This document shows, one piece after another, positions 7,599-16,574 of a DNA stretch of 48,888 nt. The number at the start of each line of letters is the position of its first letter. The first letter of the stretch is position 1. The notes under the pieces are model-generated. The model saw only the letters and a program-made list of their open reading frames with translations. It searched no databases and was not told the origin of the DNA. The stretch covers positions 1-48,888 of the forward strand of contig JAQVCX010000014.1 of assembly GCA_028689545.1 (NCBI GenBank). Direction: 5' to 3'. A program made the translations under genes and the position numbers. This stretch comes from Parabacteroides sp. (GTDB lineage Bacteria > Bacteroidota > Bacteroidia > Bacteroidales > Tannerellaceae).

Positions 7599-9053
7599 AT
7601 GTCAGCAGAAATCAAAGATCTATCTCCTAAGCATGTATGGGGTTATTTTTATGACCTTACACAAATCCCCCGTCCGACAGGACATATGGAGGCAGTAACC
7701 CGTTTTATGATATCCTTTGGTAAAGGATTGGGGTTGGAAACCCTGCAAGATGAGGTGGGTAACGTATTGATCCGTAAGCCGGCCACGCCCGGAATGGAAG
7801 GCCGTAAGACCGTGACTATGCAGTCTCACCTGGATATGGTCCCCCAGAAGAACTCTTCCGTAAAGCATGATTTCGAGAAAGATCCGATCGACGCTTACAT
7901 AGACGGTGATTGGGTGACGGCTCGTGACACGACCCTGGGTGCGGACGATGGTATGGGTGCCGCCTTGGCGATGGCCGTGCTGGCGGACAATAGTTTGCGC
8001 CACGGACCTGTCGAGGCCCTGTTTACGGTGGATGAGGAGCAGTCGATGGACGGCGCTTTCGGGTTGAAGCCTCATTTCTTAAAGGGTGATATTTTATTGA
8101 ATTGTGATTCCGAGAAGGAAGGGGAGTTGTTCGTGGGTTGCGCCGGCGGTGTTAACATGAATATCTCTTTCCAGTTCAAGGAGGATACTTATATTCCGGA
8201 AGGTGACGTGGCCGTTAAGATTAGCTTGACAGGCTTGAAAGGTGGTCATTCCGGCGTGGATATTCATTTAGGGCGTGCGAACGCGAATAAGTTGATCTTC
8301 CGTTTCTTGAAAGAGGCGGTTTGTGATTATGGCGCTCGTTTGTCTTCGGTAGAGGGTGGATCCTTGCGCAACGCTATCCCTCGTGAGGCTTTTGCCGTGA
8401 TGACGATTCCGGGCGATAACGTGGAGTCTCTTTGGGAGCTGGTCGCTGATTACCAGGATATGTTCCGTGCGGAGTATATGGGGGTGGAAGATAAGATCAG
8501 CTTCGTCGCGGAGATGGTCGAGCTGCCGTCTACGTTGATTCCGGAGGAGATACAGGATGATTTGATCAATGCGATCGAGGGTTGCCAGAATGGGGTGATC
8601 AGCATGTTGCATGATTTCCCGGGTACGGTAGAGTCTTCCTCTAACTTGGCGATCGTGAAGACATCCGATGAGCTGATCGAGGTGAGGATCTTGGTGCGTA
8701 GCTCATCCGAGTCTCGTAAGGATTCGGTTTGCTCAAGCCTGGAGAGCGTATTCGCTTTGGCTGGTGCCAAGGTGGAGGAGTCTGGTCATTATAATGGCTG
8801 GCAGCCTAACATCAATTCCCCGATCTTGAACTTGATGAAATCTACTTATCTGGATTTATTCGGTGAGGAGCCCGAGGTGAAGGTGATGCATGCCGGATTG
8901 GAATGTGGCATCATGCAAGGCGCTTACCCGGAGATGGATATGGTTTCTATCGGACCGGACTTGGAACATCCGCACTCACCGGATGAGCGAGTGAACATTC
9001 ATTCCGTACGGAAGATCTGGGAGCTCGTTACAGCTACGTTGGAGAAAATCTAG
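7599..9053 (+). CDS. pepD: Aminoacyl-histidine dipeptidase (M20/PepD)
   Basis: A 484-residue cytosolic metallopeptidase of the PepD branch of family M20C, which cleaves Xaa-His and a wide range of other dipeptides. Metal and catalytic residues are visible: 'SHLDMVPQKN' (H77, D79), 'GADDGMGAA' with bridging D116, and 'DEEQSMDGAFGL' with the E146/E147 pair. The internal lid domain and a C-terminal 'HAGLECG' (near 430) complete it. Length fits E. coli PepD (485). It starts 15 nt after the heptamer repeat's right arm and is followed by a strong hairpin at 9083-9126. Confidence 0.95.
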   Translation: MSAEIKDLSPKHVWGYFYDLTQIPRPTGHMEAVTRFMISFGKGLGLETLQDEVGNVLIRKPATPGMEGRKTVTMQSHLDMVPQKNSSVKHDFEKDPIDAYIDGDWVTARDTTLGADDGMGAALAMAVLADNSLRHGPVEALFTVDEEQSMDGAFGLKPHFLKGDILLNCDSEKEGELFVGCAGGVNMNISFQFKEDTYIPEGDVAVKISLTGLKGGHSGVDIHLGRANANKLIFRFLKEAVCDYGARLSSVEGGSLRNAIPREAFAVMTIPGDNVESLWELVADYQDMFRAEYMGVEDKISFVAEMVELPSTLIPEEIQDDLINAIEGCQNGVISMLHDFPGTVESSSNLAIVKTSDELIEVRILVRSSSESRKDSVCSSLESVFALAGAKVEESGHYNGWQPNINSPILNLMKSTYLDLFGEEPEVKVMHAGLECGIMQGAYPEMDMVSIGPDLEHPHSPDERVNIHSVRKIWELVTATLEKI

Positions 9054-9082
9054 GGATTCTCTTACCGTGAAAATAAATACCG

Positions 9083-9130
9083 AATCCCTCTCGCCTCATG
9101 AATTATGGATATGGGCGAGAGGGATTATTT
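9083..9130. terminator. Hairpin terminator between pepD and the Rpn remnant
   Basis: Perfect 13-bp stem: AATCCCTCTCGCC (9083-9095) with GGCGAGAGGGATT (9114-9126), 18-nt loop, then ATTTGTT. Placed between the convergent pepD and the remnant at 9135-9591, it can serve both. Confidence 0.8.
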
Positions 9131-9134
9131 GTTG

Positions 9135-9591
9135 CTATAGTTTCTCTATTTCTTTCAAGGAGAGACCGGTAGCCATAACGATCTGCTCCAATGGAATTCC
9201 TAGTGACTTTAAGTTGAGCGCGATGGCATGTTTTGCTTCTTCAAGTCCTTCGGCTTTTCCTTTCTGCAAACCTTTCTGCAATCCTTCTTCTATCCCTTTT
9301 TTCATAGCTTTCTCCGCGGCGAAGTCCAAGGTGTTATAATAATCATTATACATCTTCCACTCCGCCTCGTATTGCGCCCGTTGCTTGGGGGTGAGGTTCG
9401 CCATGGATCCGATGCGTTCCAATCGCTCGAAGATGGCCTTGCGTGCCTTGAAAGGCATTCTTTCTAATGTTTCCATATGTTTTAGTACATAAATCCAACG
9501 TTCAAAATCCGTCTCGCATTCTTCCTCCTCTTTCCCTACCGAATATGTGCTTGAAGCCGAAATCGGTGAAGGGATTGATAAACTTTCCCAT
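9135..9591 (-). pseudogene. Remnant of an Rpn / PD-(D/E)XK nuclease family transposase-like gene
   Basis: The intact 113-codon frame (9135-9476) is only the C-terminal tail of this family: 'ERMPFKARKAIFERLE', then 'YNDYYNTLDFAAEKAMKKG', then the low-complexity E-G-L-(Q/K)-K-G tract. Reading on upstream, an in-frame 'EEEECETDFERWIYVLKH' precedes that Met, and at 9591 another ATG opens 'MGKFINPFTDFGFKHIFG', the standard N-terminus of the same family. The two ends are joined with the central nuclease core (by my recollection of the family, about 180-200 residues) missing, and they are out of frame. So this is an internally deleted, frameshifted relic. Full-length members are recombination-promoting nucleases (Rpn) or annotated as transposases. 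Confidence 0.8.
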
Positions 9592-9789
9592 AGTGTTTAT
9601 AGGTTTTAGTGATTAATTATTATCGGGATGATTCTCTCTCATCCTTTGGCGTAAAGATATGCGTTTTTTTAATAGGAGATGCTATTTACCCTCTAATTGA
9701 TCTGGAACGTGATAAATATCTTGTTCGGATACTTATTACGGCTTCTCCTTATATGGTCCATGCTGTCAGTCTATTATAGTTTCTTAAAA

Positions 9790-9871
9790 TTTCCTGCTTA
9801 GGACACTGTGGTTTCCTGCTGTGGACACTGCCGTGTCCTGCTGTAGACACTGCGGTGTCCTAAGCAGGAAA
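9790..9871. repeat. Array of three 22-nt direct repeats closed by an inverted copy
   Basis: Units are 9790-9811, 9812-9833 and 9834-9855, of the form T(T/G)TCCTGCT(T/G)(A/T)(G/A)GACACTG(T/C)(G/C)G. Positions 9856-9871 are the exact reverse complement of the first 16 nt of unit 1. The first unit and the inverted copy can form a 16-bp stem enclosing the middle units. It lies about 107 nt upstream of the rex promoter. Confidence 0.88.
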
Positions 9872-9977
9872 CGGTAGTGCCTTCTACTATTTCCTTCCAT
9901 CCGTGCTAGCCGTGGCTGTTGAATGTGACAACACTGTTAAGGTGGTCGTTAAATACAGTTTCTCCATCGCGGTCTTT

Positions 9978-10008
9978 TTTGGTGAATGTCTTTAATTTTG
10001 TACTTTTG
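9978..10008 (+). promoter_or_regulatory. Promoter of the rex operon
   Basis: TTTG (9978-9981), 19 nt, TACTTTTG (10001-10008): a full consensus match, about 42 nt before the rex ATG. Confidence 0.8.
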
Positions 10009-10050
10009 CAGGCTTGCACGAATGTAATACATTAATAAGAGAATTAGACA

Positions 10051-10701
10051 ATGGCCAGCGATGATATGAAACAGGCATGGAAAGTGCCGGAACCTACGTT
10101 AAGGAGGTTGCCGTGGTACCTTGCGTTTGTAAAGTTGATGAAAGGGAAAGGGGAAACGTTTATCTCATCTACCCAGATCGCTAAGGAGATTAATGTAGAT
10201 CCTAGCCAGGTCGCGAAAGATCTCTCTTTTGTGAATATCTCCGGGCGGACGAGAGTGGGATACGATATTAACGCGTTGGTTGACGTATTGGAGGATTTCC
10301 TCGGTTTTACCTCCCAGCACAAGGCTTTTCTGTTTGGGGTAGGGAGCCTGGGCGCTTCCTTGCTGCATGATACCGGACTGAGCCAATATGGATTGGAGAT
10401 CGTGGCGGGCTTTGATGTTCGTGAGGATTTGGACGGGAGCACGATCAATGGCATTCCCGTTTTCCATATGGATGATTTTCTTGCCAAGCAAAAGGAATAT
10501 GGGGCTACGATCGGGGTGATCACCGTGCCGGTAGATAAGGCGCAGGAGGTGACGGACCGGATTATAGAGGGCGGGATCAAGGCGCTCTGGAATTTTACCC
10601 CGTTCCGCATACGGGTGCCCGAGCACATCGTCGTCCAGAACACTTCTATGTACGCGCATTTAGCAGTCATGTTTAATCGGTTGAACTCAATGAATCACTA
10701 A
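10051..10701 (+). CDS. rex: Redox-sensing transcriptional repressor Rex
   Basis: A 216-residue repressor that senses the NADH/NAD+ ratio and controls fermentation and anaerobic energy genes. The N-terminal winged helix (about 14-75) includes 'IAKEINVDPSQVAKDLSF' and 'GRTRVGYDINAL'. The Rossmann domain starts with 'GVGSLG' at 96-101. The C-terminal helix used for domain swapping ends at 'MFNRLNSMNH'. Length matches the family (about 210). It has a consensus promoter and heads a run with the FAH-family gene, porU and porV (gaps of 3 nt, then a 4-nt overlap). I saw no clear Rex operator (TTGTGAA...TTCACAA) in its own promoter. Confidence 0.95.
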   Translation: MASDDMKQAWKVPEPTLRRLPWYLAFVKLMKGKGETFISSTQIAKEINVDPSQVAKDLSFVNISGRTRVGYDINALVDVLEDFLGFTSQHKAFLFGVGSLGASLLHDTGLSQYGLEIVAGFDVREDLDGSTINGIPVFHMDDFLAKQKEYGATIGVITVPVDKAQEVTDRIIEGGIKALWNFTPFRIRVPEHIVVQNTSMYAHLAVMFNRLNSMNH

Positions 10702-10704
10702 AAT

Positions 10705-11319
10705 ATGAAGATTATCGCCGTTGGAATGAACTATGCCGCTCACAATAAAGAGCTACATCATTCGTTAGAATTATCAGAGCCTACTATCTTTATGAAGTCG
10801 GACTCCTCTCTGTTGAAAGATGGAAAACCGTTTTTTATTCCGGATTTCTCATCGGAAGTTCATTATGAGACGGAGATCGTGGTACGGATAGATCGTTTGG
10901 GAAAGAATATAGCCGAGCGTTTCGCCCATCGTTATTATAATGAGGTGACGGTCGGTATTGATTTCACGGCGCGGGACTTGCAGAATAAATTGCGTGCGCA
11001 AGGTCTGCCGTGGGAGATCAGTAAGGCGTTCGATAATTCCGCCGTGATCGGGACGTTTATCCCGCTGGAGCGCGCGGGGGACGTAAACCGGCTTCCGTTC
11101 CATCTGGATATCAATGGATCGAAGGTACAGGAGGGTAACACCTCGAATATGCTGTTCTCGGTAGATCAGATCGTCGCGTACGTAAGTCGCTTCTTTACGC
11201 TGAAGATAGGCGATTTGATTTATACCGGAACACCTGCCGGCGTAGGTCCCGTGAAGATCGACGATCATCTGGAGGGATACCTAGGCGAGCGGAAGCTTCT
11301 GGATTTTTATGTAAGATGA
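10705..11319 (+). CDS. Fumarylacetoacetate hydrolase (FAH) family protein
   Basis: A 204-residue protein of the small FAH fold (YcgM/FAHD1-like). Members cleave C-C bonds of acylpyruvates or decarboxylate or isomerise related diacids using one Mg2+. Conserved elements are 'MKIIAVGMNYAAHN' at the N-terminus, 'EVHYETEIVVRI' near 50 (metal-binding Glu residues), 'VGIDFTARDLQ' near 89 (Asp ligand), 'SKAFDNSAVIG' near 108 and 'IYTGTPAGVGPV' near 172. It is squeezed between rex (3-nt gap) and porU (4-nt overlap), so it is probably cotranscribed. The natural substrate is unknown; a housekeeping oxaloacetate/acylpyruvate role is likely. Confidence 0.88.
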   Translation: MKIIAVGMNYAAHNKELHHSLELSEPTIFMKSDSSLLKDGKPFFIPDFSSEVHYETEIVVRIDRLGKNIAERFAHRYYNEVTVGIDFTARDLQNKLRAQGLPWEISKAFDNSAVIGTFIPLERAGDVNRLPFHLDINGSKVQEGNTSNMLFSVDQIVAYVSRFFTLKIGDLIYTGTPAGVGPVKIDDHLEGYLGERKLLDFYVR

Positions 11320-14300
11320 GAAGATTGATATATATATTCATTATAGGCTTATTGCTTTGCTCATATACATGGGCGGACGATAGCCGCTATGCTTCTAAAT
11401 CCCTGTTGTCGGAAGGGAAATGGGTGAAGATCCGGGTGGATAAGACCGGGATCTACAAGCTATCGTATGCCGATTTGACGAATATGGGTTTCTCGGATCC
11501 CTCGAAAGTCTCTGTCCATGGTTATGGAGGATGGCCGTTGGATGAGGATTTCCGGAAGGAGTATATCGACGATGTCCCTTCTACCCCGGTTTGGCGTGGA
11601 AACGACTACCTGCTGTTTTATGGCAAAGGGCCGGTTAAATGGGCGTACGATTCGTCGAGCCAGACATTCCAGCATACGAATAACCCGTATTCATCGTATG
11701 GCTATTACTTTGTGACCGATGCCACACCCACGAATGAGATGGCTTCTGTAGCCCAAGTGAGTGGCGCCTCTACCCGGATTACGACTTATGATGATTATAT
11801 ATTGCATGAGCAAGATCTGGTTTCCGTAAATCAATCCGGCCGTGAGTTCTTTGGGGAGGATTTCAGCGGGGCACGTCCTCGTACGATCTCAACCTTTTCT
11901 TCTATTCCCGGGATTACGGACGAGGATGCTAAAGTGACCATGCGTTTCATCTCGCGGGTTAATTCGGGAATGGGTGTCGCGTCTTTAACTATAAATGAGT
12001 CGGAATTGCTAACCGTTAGCATACCTTCTATTCAAACCGTCAGCTCGAATACCCGAGAATATACGAAGGCGATATCCGGCATTGCTACCGAATCCTGGAA
12101 AAGTGCGAAAAGCGAGAAAAACAGCCTAGTCGTATCTTATAACTCAAGTGGGCATACCAATGTGTATCTGGATTATATCCGTATGCAATTTGTCCGTCAG
12201 CTACGTCCTTATGGGGCTTATACTTTTTTCAGGAGTTCCGCTTCCATCGGGAATGCTTCCCGTTTCATTGTCAGCGAGGCGAGCGCGAATACGTTGGTCT
12301 TCGACGTGACAGATGTCACGAGCGTGAAAAGGCTGGAGACGGATTTGAATGACACGGAGCTTACCTTTACGATACCGGCAGGCAATTTAAGGGAATTTGT
12401 GTTGGTCCAGACCAACCAGACCTTTCCCGCTCCCGAGGTGGTTGGCGAAGTATCCGCCTCGAATTTGCATGGATTGGAGCAGAAAGACATGATTATTATC
12501 GCGGCTCCCTCTTTCGTGGAGCAAGCGGAGCGTCTGGCGGAAGCGCATCGTAAGAAGGATGGTTTGACGGTGGAGGTTGTTGTCCCGGAGGCTATTTATA
12601 ATGAGTTCTCTAGCGGAACGCCTGACGCTACGGCATATCGTCGTTTTATGAAAATGTTTTATGACCGCGGCTCTTCTTTAGGTAATGCGCCTAAATACTT
12701 GCTGTTGTTTGGGGATGGCATATATGATAATCGAGGGGTGACTAATGAGGTGCGCAACCTGTCACGCGACAATATGTTGCTTACGTATCAATCGCAAGAG
12801 TCATTGAATATCGACTCTTATGCCACGGATGATTATTTCGCTTTCTTGGATGATAAGTCCGGAACTAATTTAGCGTCGGATGAAATGCGTATAGGCGTTG
12901 GTCGTTTTCCGGTACGTACGGCTACCGAGGCCACCCAAATGGTGGATAAGGCAATCGCGTATATGGAGAACAAGGACGCGGGCAGTTGGAAAAATAATGT
13001 CACGTTTGTGGCAGACGATGGCAGTAACGCCGATCATTTTATGATCGATCATGCGGATCAGGCAAATCAATTGGGAGAGCTCATAGCGAAGGAGCATCCG
13101 GGTTTCTTGGTCAATAAGGTCTATTTTGACGCTTATAAGCGGAGTAATAACGGAACCTATCCGGATGTGCATAATGAGATAGCGAAATTATTGAAAAGCG
13201 GTCAGTTATTGATTAACTATACCGGGCATGGTAGTACTACGCATTGGGCGGACGAGGCCGTATGGACGCAATCGGATATCGCGCAGTCTACTTATACGCA
13301 TTTGCCTGTATGGGTGACGGCTACTTGCGATTTCACCCGTTTCGATGATGTCCAGACATCAGCGGGAGAGTCGGTGTTCTTGAGCCCTACTAGTGGGGGT
13401 ATCGCTTTGTTCACGACAACCCGTGTCGTCTTTTCAACCCCTAATTTCAACTTGAACAAGAGCTTGATCGCTAATCTGTTTGAGAAGGAGAGCGGCAAGC
13501 GCCGTACGTTAGGTGAGGCGATGATGCACACGAAATGCAGCCTTGTGAATGATGCTAATAAATTGAACTTTATATTGATTGGTGATCCGGCCTTAAGTTT
13601 CTCGTATCCGGAACATGAGGCGAAAGTGACCGCTATAAACGGAACTCCCGTATCTGAGGAACCTTATTTGTTTAAGGCCTTATCTAAAATAACCGTAGAG
13701 GGGGAGGTATTGGATGCGGAAGAGGGCGTGGCGAGCGATTTCACCGGGATATTGAACGCGAAGGTGCTGGATAGCCAAGCCTCGTTGACAACATTAGGTA
13801 ATAATATCGTAAACGGAGATACGATTAAGTTCTCTTACACGGATTACCCGAATACGATCTATATCGGACAAGATTCGGTACGGCAAGGAAAGTTTAGTTT
13901 TACCTTTATGGTACCGAAAGATATCTCGTATTCGAATAAGCAGGGAAAACTGAACCTCTACGCCTCGGATGAGGCAAACGGTCATGAGGCGCAGGGATCT
14001 TTCTTGAATTATATCGTAGGCGGTACCGCCGATAACGCGGAGACCGATACGATCGGCCCCGAGATCCGGCAGATCTACTTGAATGATTCTAGTTTCGTGG
14101 CGGGCGATCCCGTGAATACGACCCCTTATTTCGTGGCTAGGCTGTGGGACAAGAGCGGCGTGAACATCACGGGCAGCAGCGTAGGGCATGATATCATGCT
14201 GACGATCGACAGTATGCCCTCCATGAGTTACAACTTGAACAATTACTACGCGTTGTTACCCGATAAAGAAGGGGAAGGACTGGTTCAATTCTCCATCCCC

Positions 14301-14714
14301 GAGCTGGAACCGGGAATGCACACGGCCGAGTTTAAGGTATGGGATATCTTGAATAACTCCACGACCTATACCCTTACTTTTGAGGTGGCGGAAGGGTTGA
14401 AGCCCAATCTGATCGAGCTGTATGCCACCCCGAATCCGGTACGTGATCAGGTGGAATTCTATCTGCGTCACAATCGCCCGGAGTCGAACTTGAAGGTGAC
14501 GGTCATGGTGTATAATATGACCGGTAAGTTCCTGTGGAGTACCGAGAAGAGCGGTTCCTCCGAACTCTTTAAGGCCTATATCGTCACTTGGAACCTGACG
14601 GATAACGGTGGAAGGCGGTTGCGCCCGGGTGTTTATCTGTATCGGGCGGCGATCAGCACGAATAACTCGAAAGAGGCTACGAAAGCGAATAAATTAATCA
14701 TTCTCGCACAATAA
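11316..14714 (+). CDS. porU: Type IX secretion system sortase PorU (C25 peptidase)
   Basis: A 1132-residue exported protein with a signal peptide (about 1-21, ending TWA). PorU is the outer-membrane cysteine protease that removes the C-terminal signal of T9SS cargo and joins the cargo to anionic LPS. The gingipain-like C25 domain spans about 400-770: 'LLLFGDGIYDNRG' near 466, catalytic His near 637 in 'NYTGHGSTTHW' and catalytic Cys near 671 in 'TATCDFTRF'. Its own CTD-like domain closes the protein ('ATPNPVRDQVEFYL' near 1037, then 'LRPGVYLYRA'). It overlaps the FAH gene by 4 nt and is followed by porV, the order known in Porphyromonas. Complete. Confidence 0.93.
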   Translation: MRRLIYIFIIGLLLCSYTWADDSRYASKSLLSEGKWVKIRVDKTGIYKLSYADLTNMGFSDPSKVSVHGYGGWPLDEDFRKEYIDDVPSTPVWRGNDYLLFYGKGPVKWAYDSSSQTFQHTNNPYSSYGYYFVTDATPTNEMASVAQVSGASTRITTYDDYILHEQDLVSVNQSGREFFGEDFSGARPRTISTFSSIPGITDEDAKVTMRFISRVNSGMGVASLTINESELLTVSIPSIQTVSSNTREYTKAISGIATESWKSAKSEKNSLVVSYNSSGHTNVYLDYIRMQFVRQLRPYGAYTFFRSSASIGNASRFIVSEASANTLVFDVTDVTSVKRLETDLNDTELTFTIPAGNLREFVLVQTNQTFPAPEVVGEVSASNLHGLEQKDMIIIAAPSFVEQAERLAEAHRKKDGLTVEVVVPEAIYNEFSSGTPDATAYRRFMKMFYDRGSSLGNAPKYLLLFGDGIYDNRGVTNEVRNLSRDNMLLTYQSQESLNIDSYATDDYFAFLDDKSGTNLASDEMRIGVGRFPVRTATEATQMVDKAIAYMENKDAGSWKNNVTFVADDGSNADHFMIDHADQANQLGELIAKEHPGFLVNKVYFDAYKRSNNGTYPDVHNEIAKLLKSGQLLINYTGHGSTTHWADEAVWTQSDIAQSTYTHLPVWVTATCDFTRFDDVQTSAGESVFLSPTSGGIALFTTTRVVFSTPNFNLNKSLIANLFEKESGKRRTLGEAMMHTKCSLVNDANKLNFILIGDPALSFSYPEHEAKVTAINGTPVSEEPYLFKALSKITVEGEVLDAEEGVASDFTGILNAKVLDSQASLTTLGNNIVNGDTIKFSYTDYPNTIYIGQDSVRQGKFSFTFMVPKDISYSNKQGKLNLYASDEANGHEAQGSFLNYIVGGTADNAETDTIGPEIRQIYLNDSSFVAGDPVNTTPYFVARLWDKSGVNITGSSVGHDIMLTIDSMPSMSYNLNNYYALLPDKEGEGLVQFSIPELEPGMHTAEFKVWDILNNSTTYTLTFEVAEGLKPNLIELYATPNPVRDQVEFYLRHNRPESNLKVTVMVYNMTGKFLWSTEKSGSSELFKAYIVTWNLTDNGGRRLRPGVYLYRAAISTNNSKEATKANKLIILAQ

Positions 14715-14805
14715 AGCACCGGACGATTAGTTTATAATAAGTATGGGGGAATGTTTATTACCCTCTAGAAATGATGAGTATAAACGTATTTTTAGAATAT
14801 AATAT

Positions 14806-16008
14806 ATGGTAAGAGTTTCAAGATTCAGTCTGTTACTAGCGGTTTTCAGCTTTTTGACGGCATTTACGGTTTTGTATGCCCAAGGAGGCGCAGACGATGT
14901 TAAGCATAAATTCGCCCCGATCAATACGGCGATACCCTCTTTGTCTATCGCCCCGGACGCTCGTGGAGGTTCCATGGGTGATAACGGTGTGGCTACCACG
15001 CCGGATGTAAACTCCCAATATTGGAACCCGGCGAAGTATGCTTTCAGCTACAGCAAGGCCGGGGTTGCCCTGTCTTATACGCCTTGGTTGCGTAAATTGG
15101 TGAACGATGTGGCGTTGGCCTATCTGTCCGGTTACTATAAATTGGGTGATAGCGATATGCAGGCGATCGGTGCGTCCTTGCGTTATTTCTCGTTGGGTGA
15201 GGTACAGGAAAACCGGGATGGAGGAACGGGCAATACGCTTATCTTGAATCCGTATGAGATGGCTTTCGATGTAAGTTATAGCCGTAAGCTGTCGGATATG
15301 TTCTCCATGGCGGTCGCCTTGCGCTATATCCGTTCGGATATGGGGGCCTCGTCGGACGCGGACATGGTTCCGGATAACGCTTTTGCGGCCGATATCTCCG
15401 GTTATCTGGAGAAATACGTGATCTTAGGCAATAGCGAGTCTCTGTGGAGCTTTGGCTTTAACGTCTCCAATATCGGTACGAAGGTCTCTTACGACGGTGG
15501 GAATACCAACCAGTTCTTGCCTACGATGCTGAAGGTCGGGACCGGTTTGCTGTATCCGATCGATGATTATAACCAGATCGGTGTCTATGTGGATTTGAGT
15601 AAATACCTGGTTCCTACCGAGCCTATCCAAGAGGGTACGACTCCCGAGGATGAGGCCGCTTATAAGGAAAAGCACGACGAGTATAACAATATGTCCCCGA
15701 TCACGGGTATCTTCAAATCATTCGGTGACTCGCCGAATGGCTTCAAGGGCGAGCTGGAGGAGATCATGGCCTCTATCGGCTTGGAGTATAATTACAACCA
15801 GCAGTTCTTCGTGCGCGGCGGTTATTACTATGAGAATAAAAATCAGGGAAATCGTCAGTACTTCTCCGTGGGTGCCGGTTTCCGCATGAGCGTCTTCCAG
15901 TTGGACGCCGCCTATCTGATCAGTACGGTACAGAGTAACCCGTTGGACCAGACGTTGCGCTTCTCCCTCTCGTTCGATATGGATGGAATCAAGAACCTTT
16001 TCAGATAA
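14806..16008 (+). CDS. porV: Type IX secretion outer-membrane shuttle protein PorV
   Basis: A 400-residue outer-membrane beta-barrel of the PorV/LptO (FadL-like) family. PorV takes CTD-bearing cargo from the SprA translocon and brings it to PorU. The signal peptide covers about 1-25 (ending 'VLYAQ'). The mature start has the family's 'LSIAPDARGGSMGDNGVATT' block, then 'SQYWNPAKYAF'. Alternating aromatic strands run to the C-terminus, which ends in 'FSLSFDMDGIKNLFR'. It lies 91 nt after porU and 6 nt before ispF. PorV next to PorU is the expected context, and the two work in one attachment complex. Confidence 0.94.
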   Translation: MVRVSRFSLLLAVFSFLTAFTVLYAQGGADDVKHKFAPINTAIPSLSIAPDARGGSMGDNGVATTPDVNSQYWNPAKYAFSYSKAGVALSYTPWLRKLVNDVALAYLSGYYKLGDSDMQAIGASLRYFSLGEVQENRDGGTGNTLILNPYEMAFDVSYSRKLSDMFSMAVALRYIRSDMGASSDADMVPDNAFAADISGYLEKYVILGNSESLWSFGFNVSNIGTKVSYDGGNTNQFLPTMLKVGTGLLYPIDDYNQIGVYVDLSKYLVPTEPIQEGTTPEDEAAYKEKHDEYNNMSPITGIFKSFGDSPNGFKGELEEIMASIGLEYNYNQQFFVRGGYYYENKNQGNRQYFSVGAGFRMSVFQLDAAYLISTVQSNPLDQTLRFSLSFDMDGIKNLFR

Positions 16009-16014
16009 ACGGCT

Positions 16015-16491
16015 ATGAAGATACGGGTAGGTTTTGGTTATGATGTCCACGCCTTGGTGCCGGACCGCGAGTTATGGCTGGGCGGGATAAAGATCGAGCA
16101 TACGCTGGGCCTGTTGGGGCATAGCGATGCCGACGTGTTGATCCACGCGATCTGCGACGCTTTATTGGGAGCGGCCAATATGCGGGATATCGGTTATCAT
16201 TTCCCCGATACGGCGGGCGAATACAAGGATATCGACAGCAAGATATTGCTTCGTGACACCATGAGGCTTTTGAGAGACGCGGGCTACGAGCTAGGTAACA
16301 TCGATGCCACCATAGCCGCCGAGCGTCCCAAACTAAACCCCCACATCCCCGCGATGAAGAAAACGCTAGCCGAGGTGATGAACGTAGACGAGGAGGATAT
16401 CTCCATCAAGGCCACCACCACCGAGAAGCTGGGCTTCACCGGCCGGCAGGAAGGAATCTCGGCCTATGCTACGGTGTTGATACAAAAATAG
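16015..16491 (+). CDS. ispF: 2-C-methyl-D-erythritol 2,4-cyclodiphosphate synthase
   Basis: A 158-residue homotrimeric enzyme of the non-mevalonate isoprenoid pathway. It turns CDP-methylerythritol 2-phosphate into the cyclic diphosphate with release of CMP. The zinc ligands D10 and H12 ('GYDVH') and H44 are present, with the 'GHSDADVLIHA' block (35-45) and the C-terminal 'KATTTEKLGFTGRQEGI' near 131-147. Length is standard. It starts 6 nt after porV, a linkage I also associate with other Bacteroidales. No ispD fusion. Confidence 0.97.
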   Translation: MKIRVGFGYDVHALVPDRELWLGGIKIEHTLGLLGHSDADVLIHAICDALLGAANMRDIGYHFPDTAGEYKDIDSKILLRDTMRLLRDAGYELGNIDATIAAERPKLNPHIPAMKKTLAEVMNVDEEDISIKATTTEKLGFTGRQEGISAYATVLIQK

Positions 16492-16519
16492 GGAGGTAAG
16501 CATTTATTAAATACGCGAA

Positions 16520-16550
16520 ACGCGGATCCCCGAAGCCCGGGAATCCGCGT
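16520..16550. terminator. Hairpin between convergent ispF and the minus-strand gene
   Basis: ACGCGGAT (16520-16527) pairs with ATCCGCGT (16543-16550), with further G-C pairs inside. No long T-run on either side, so termination strength is uncertain. Confidence 0.55.
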
Positions 16551-16574
16551 CTTGCTGTATCGGCCTGTTTAAAG

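Larger units (their letters stand above)
9592..10050. other. Intergenic region upstream of rex
   Basis: 459 nt without a recognisable gene. It holds an AT-rich stretch (9592-9789), a 22-nt repeat array (9790-9871) and the rex promoter (9978-10008). No tRNA or conserved RNA was recognised. Confidence 0.6.

Noticed and set aside
10044-10670. Long minus-strand ORF opposite rex
   Set aside because: It is a shadow of rex: same extent, no promoter, and no protein-family resemblance.
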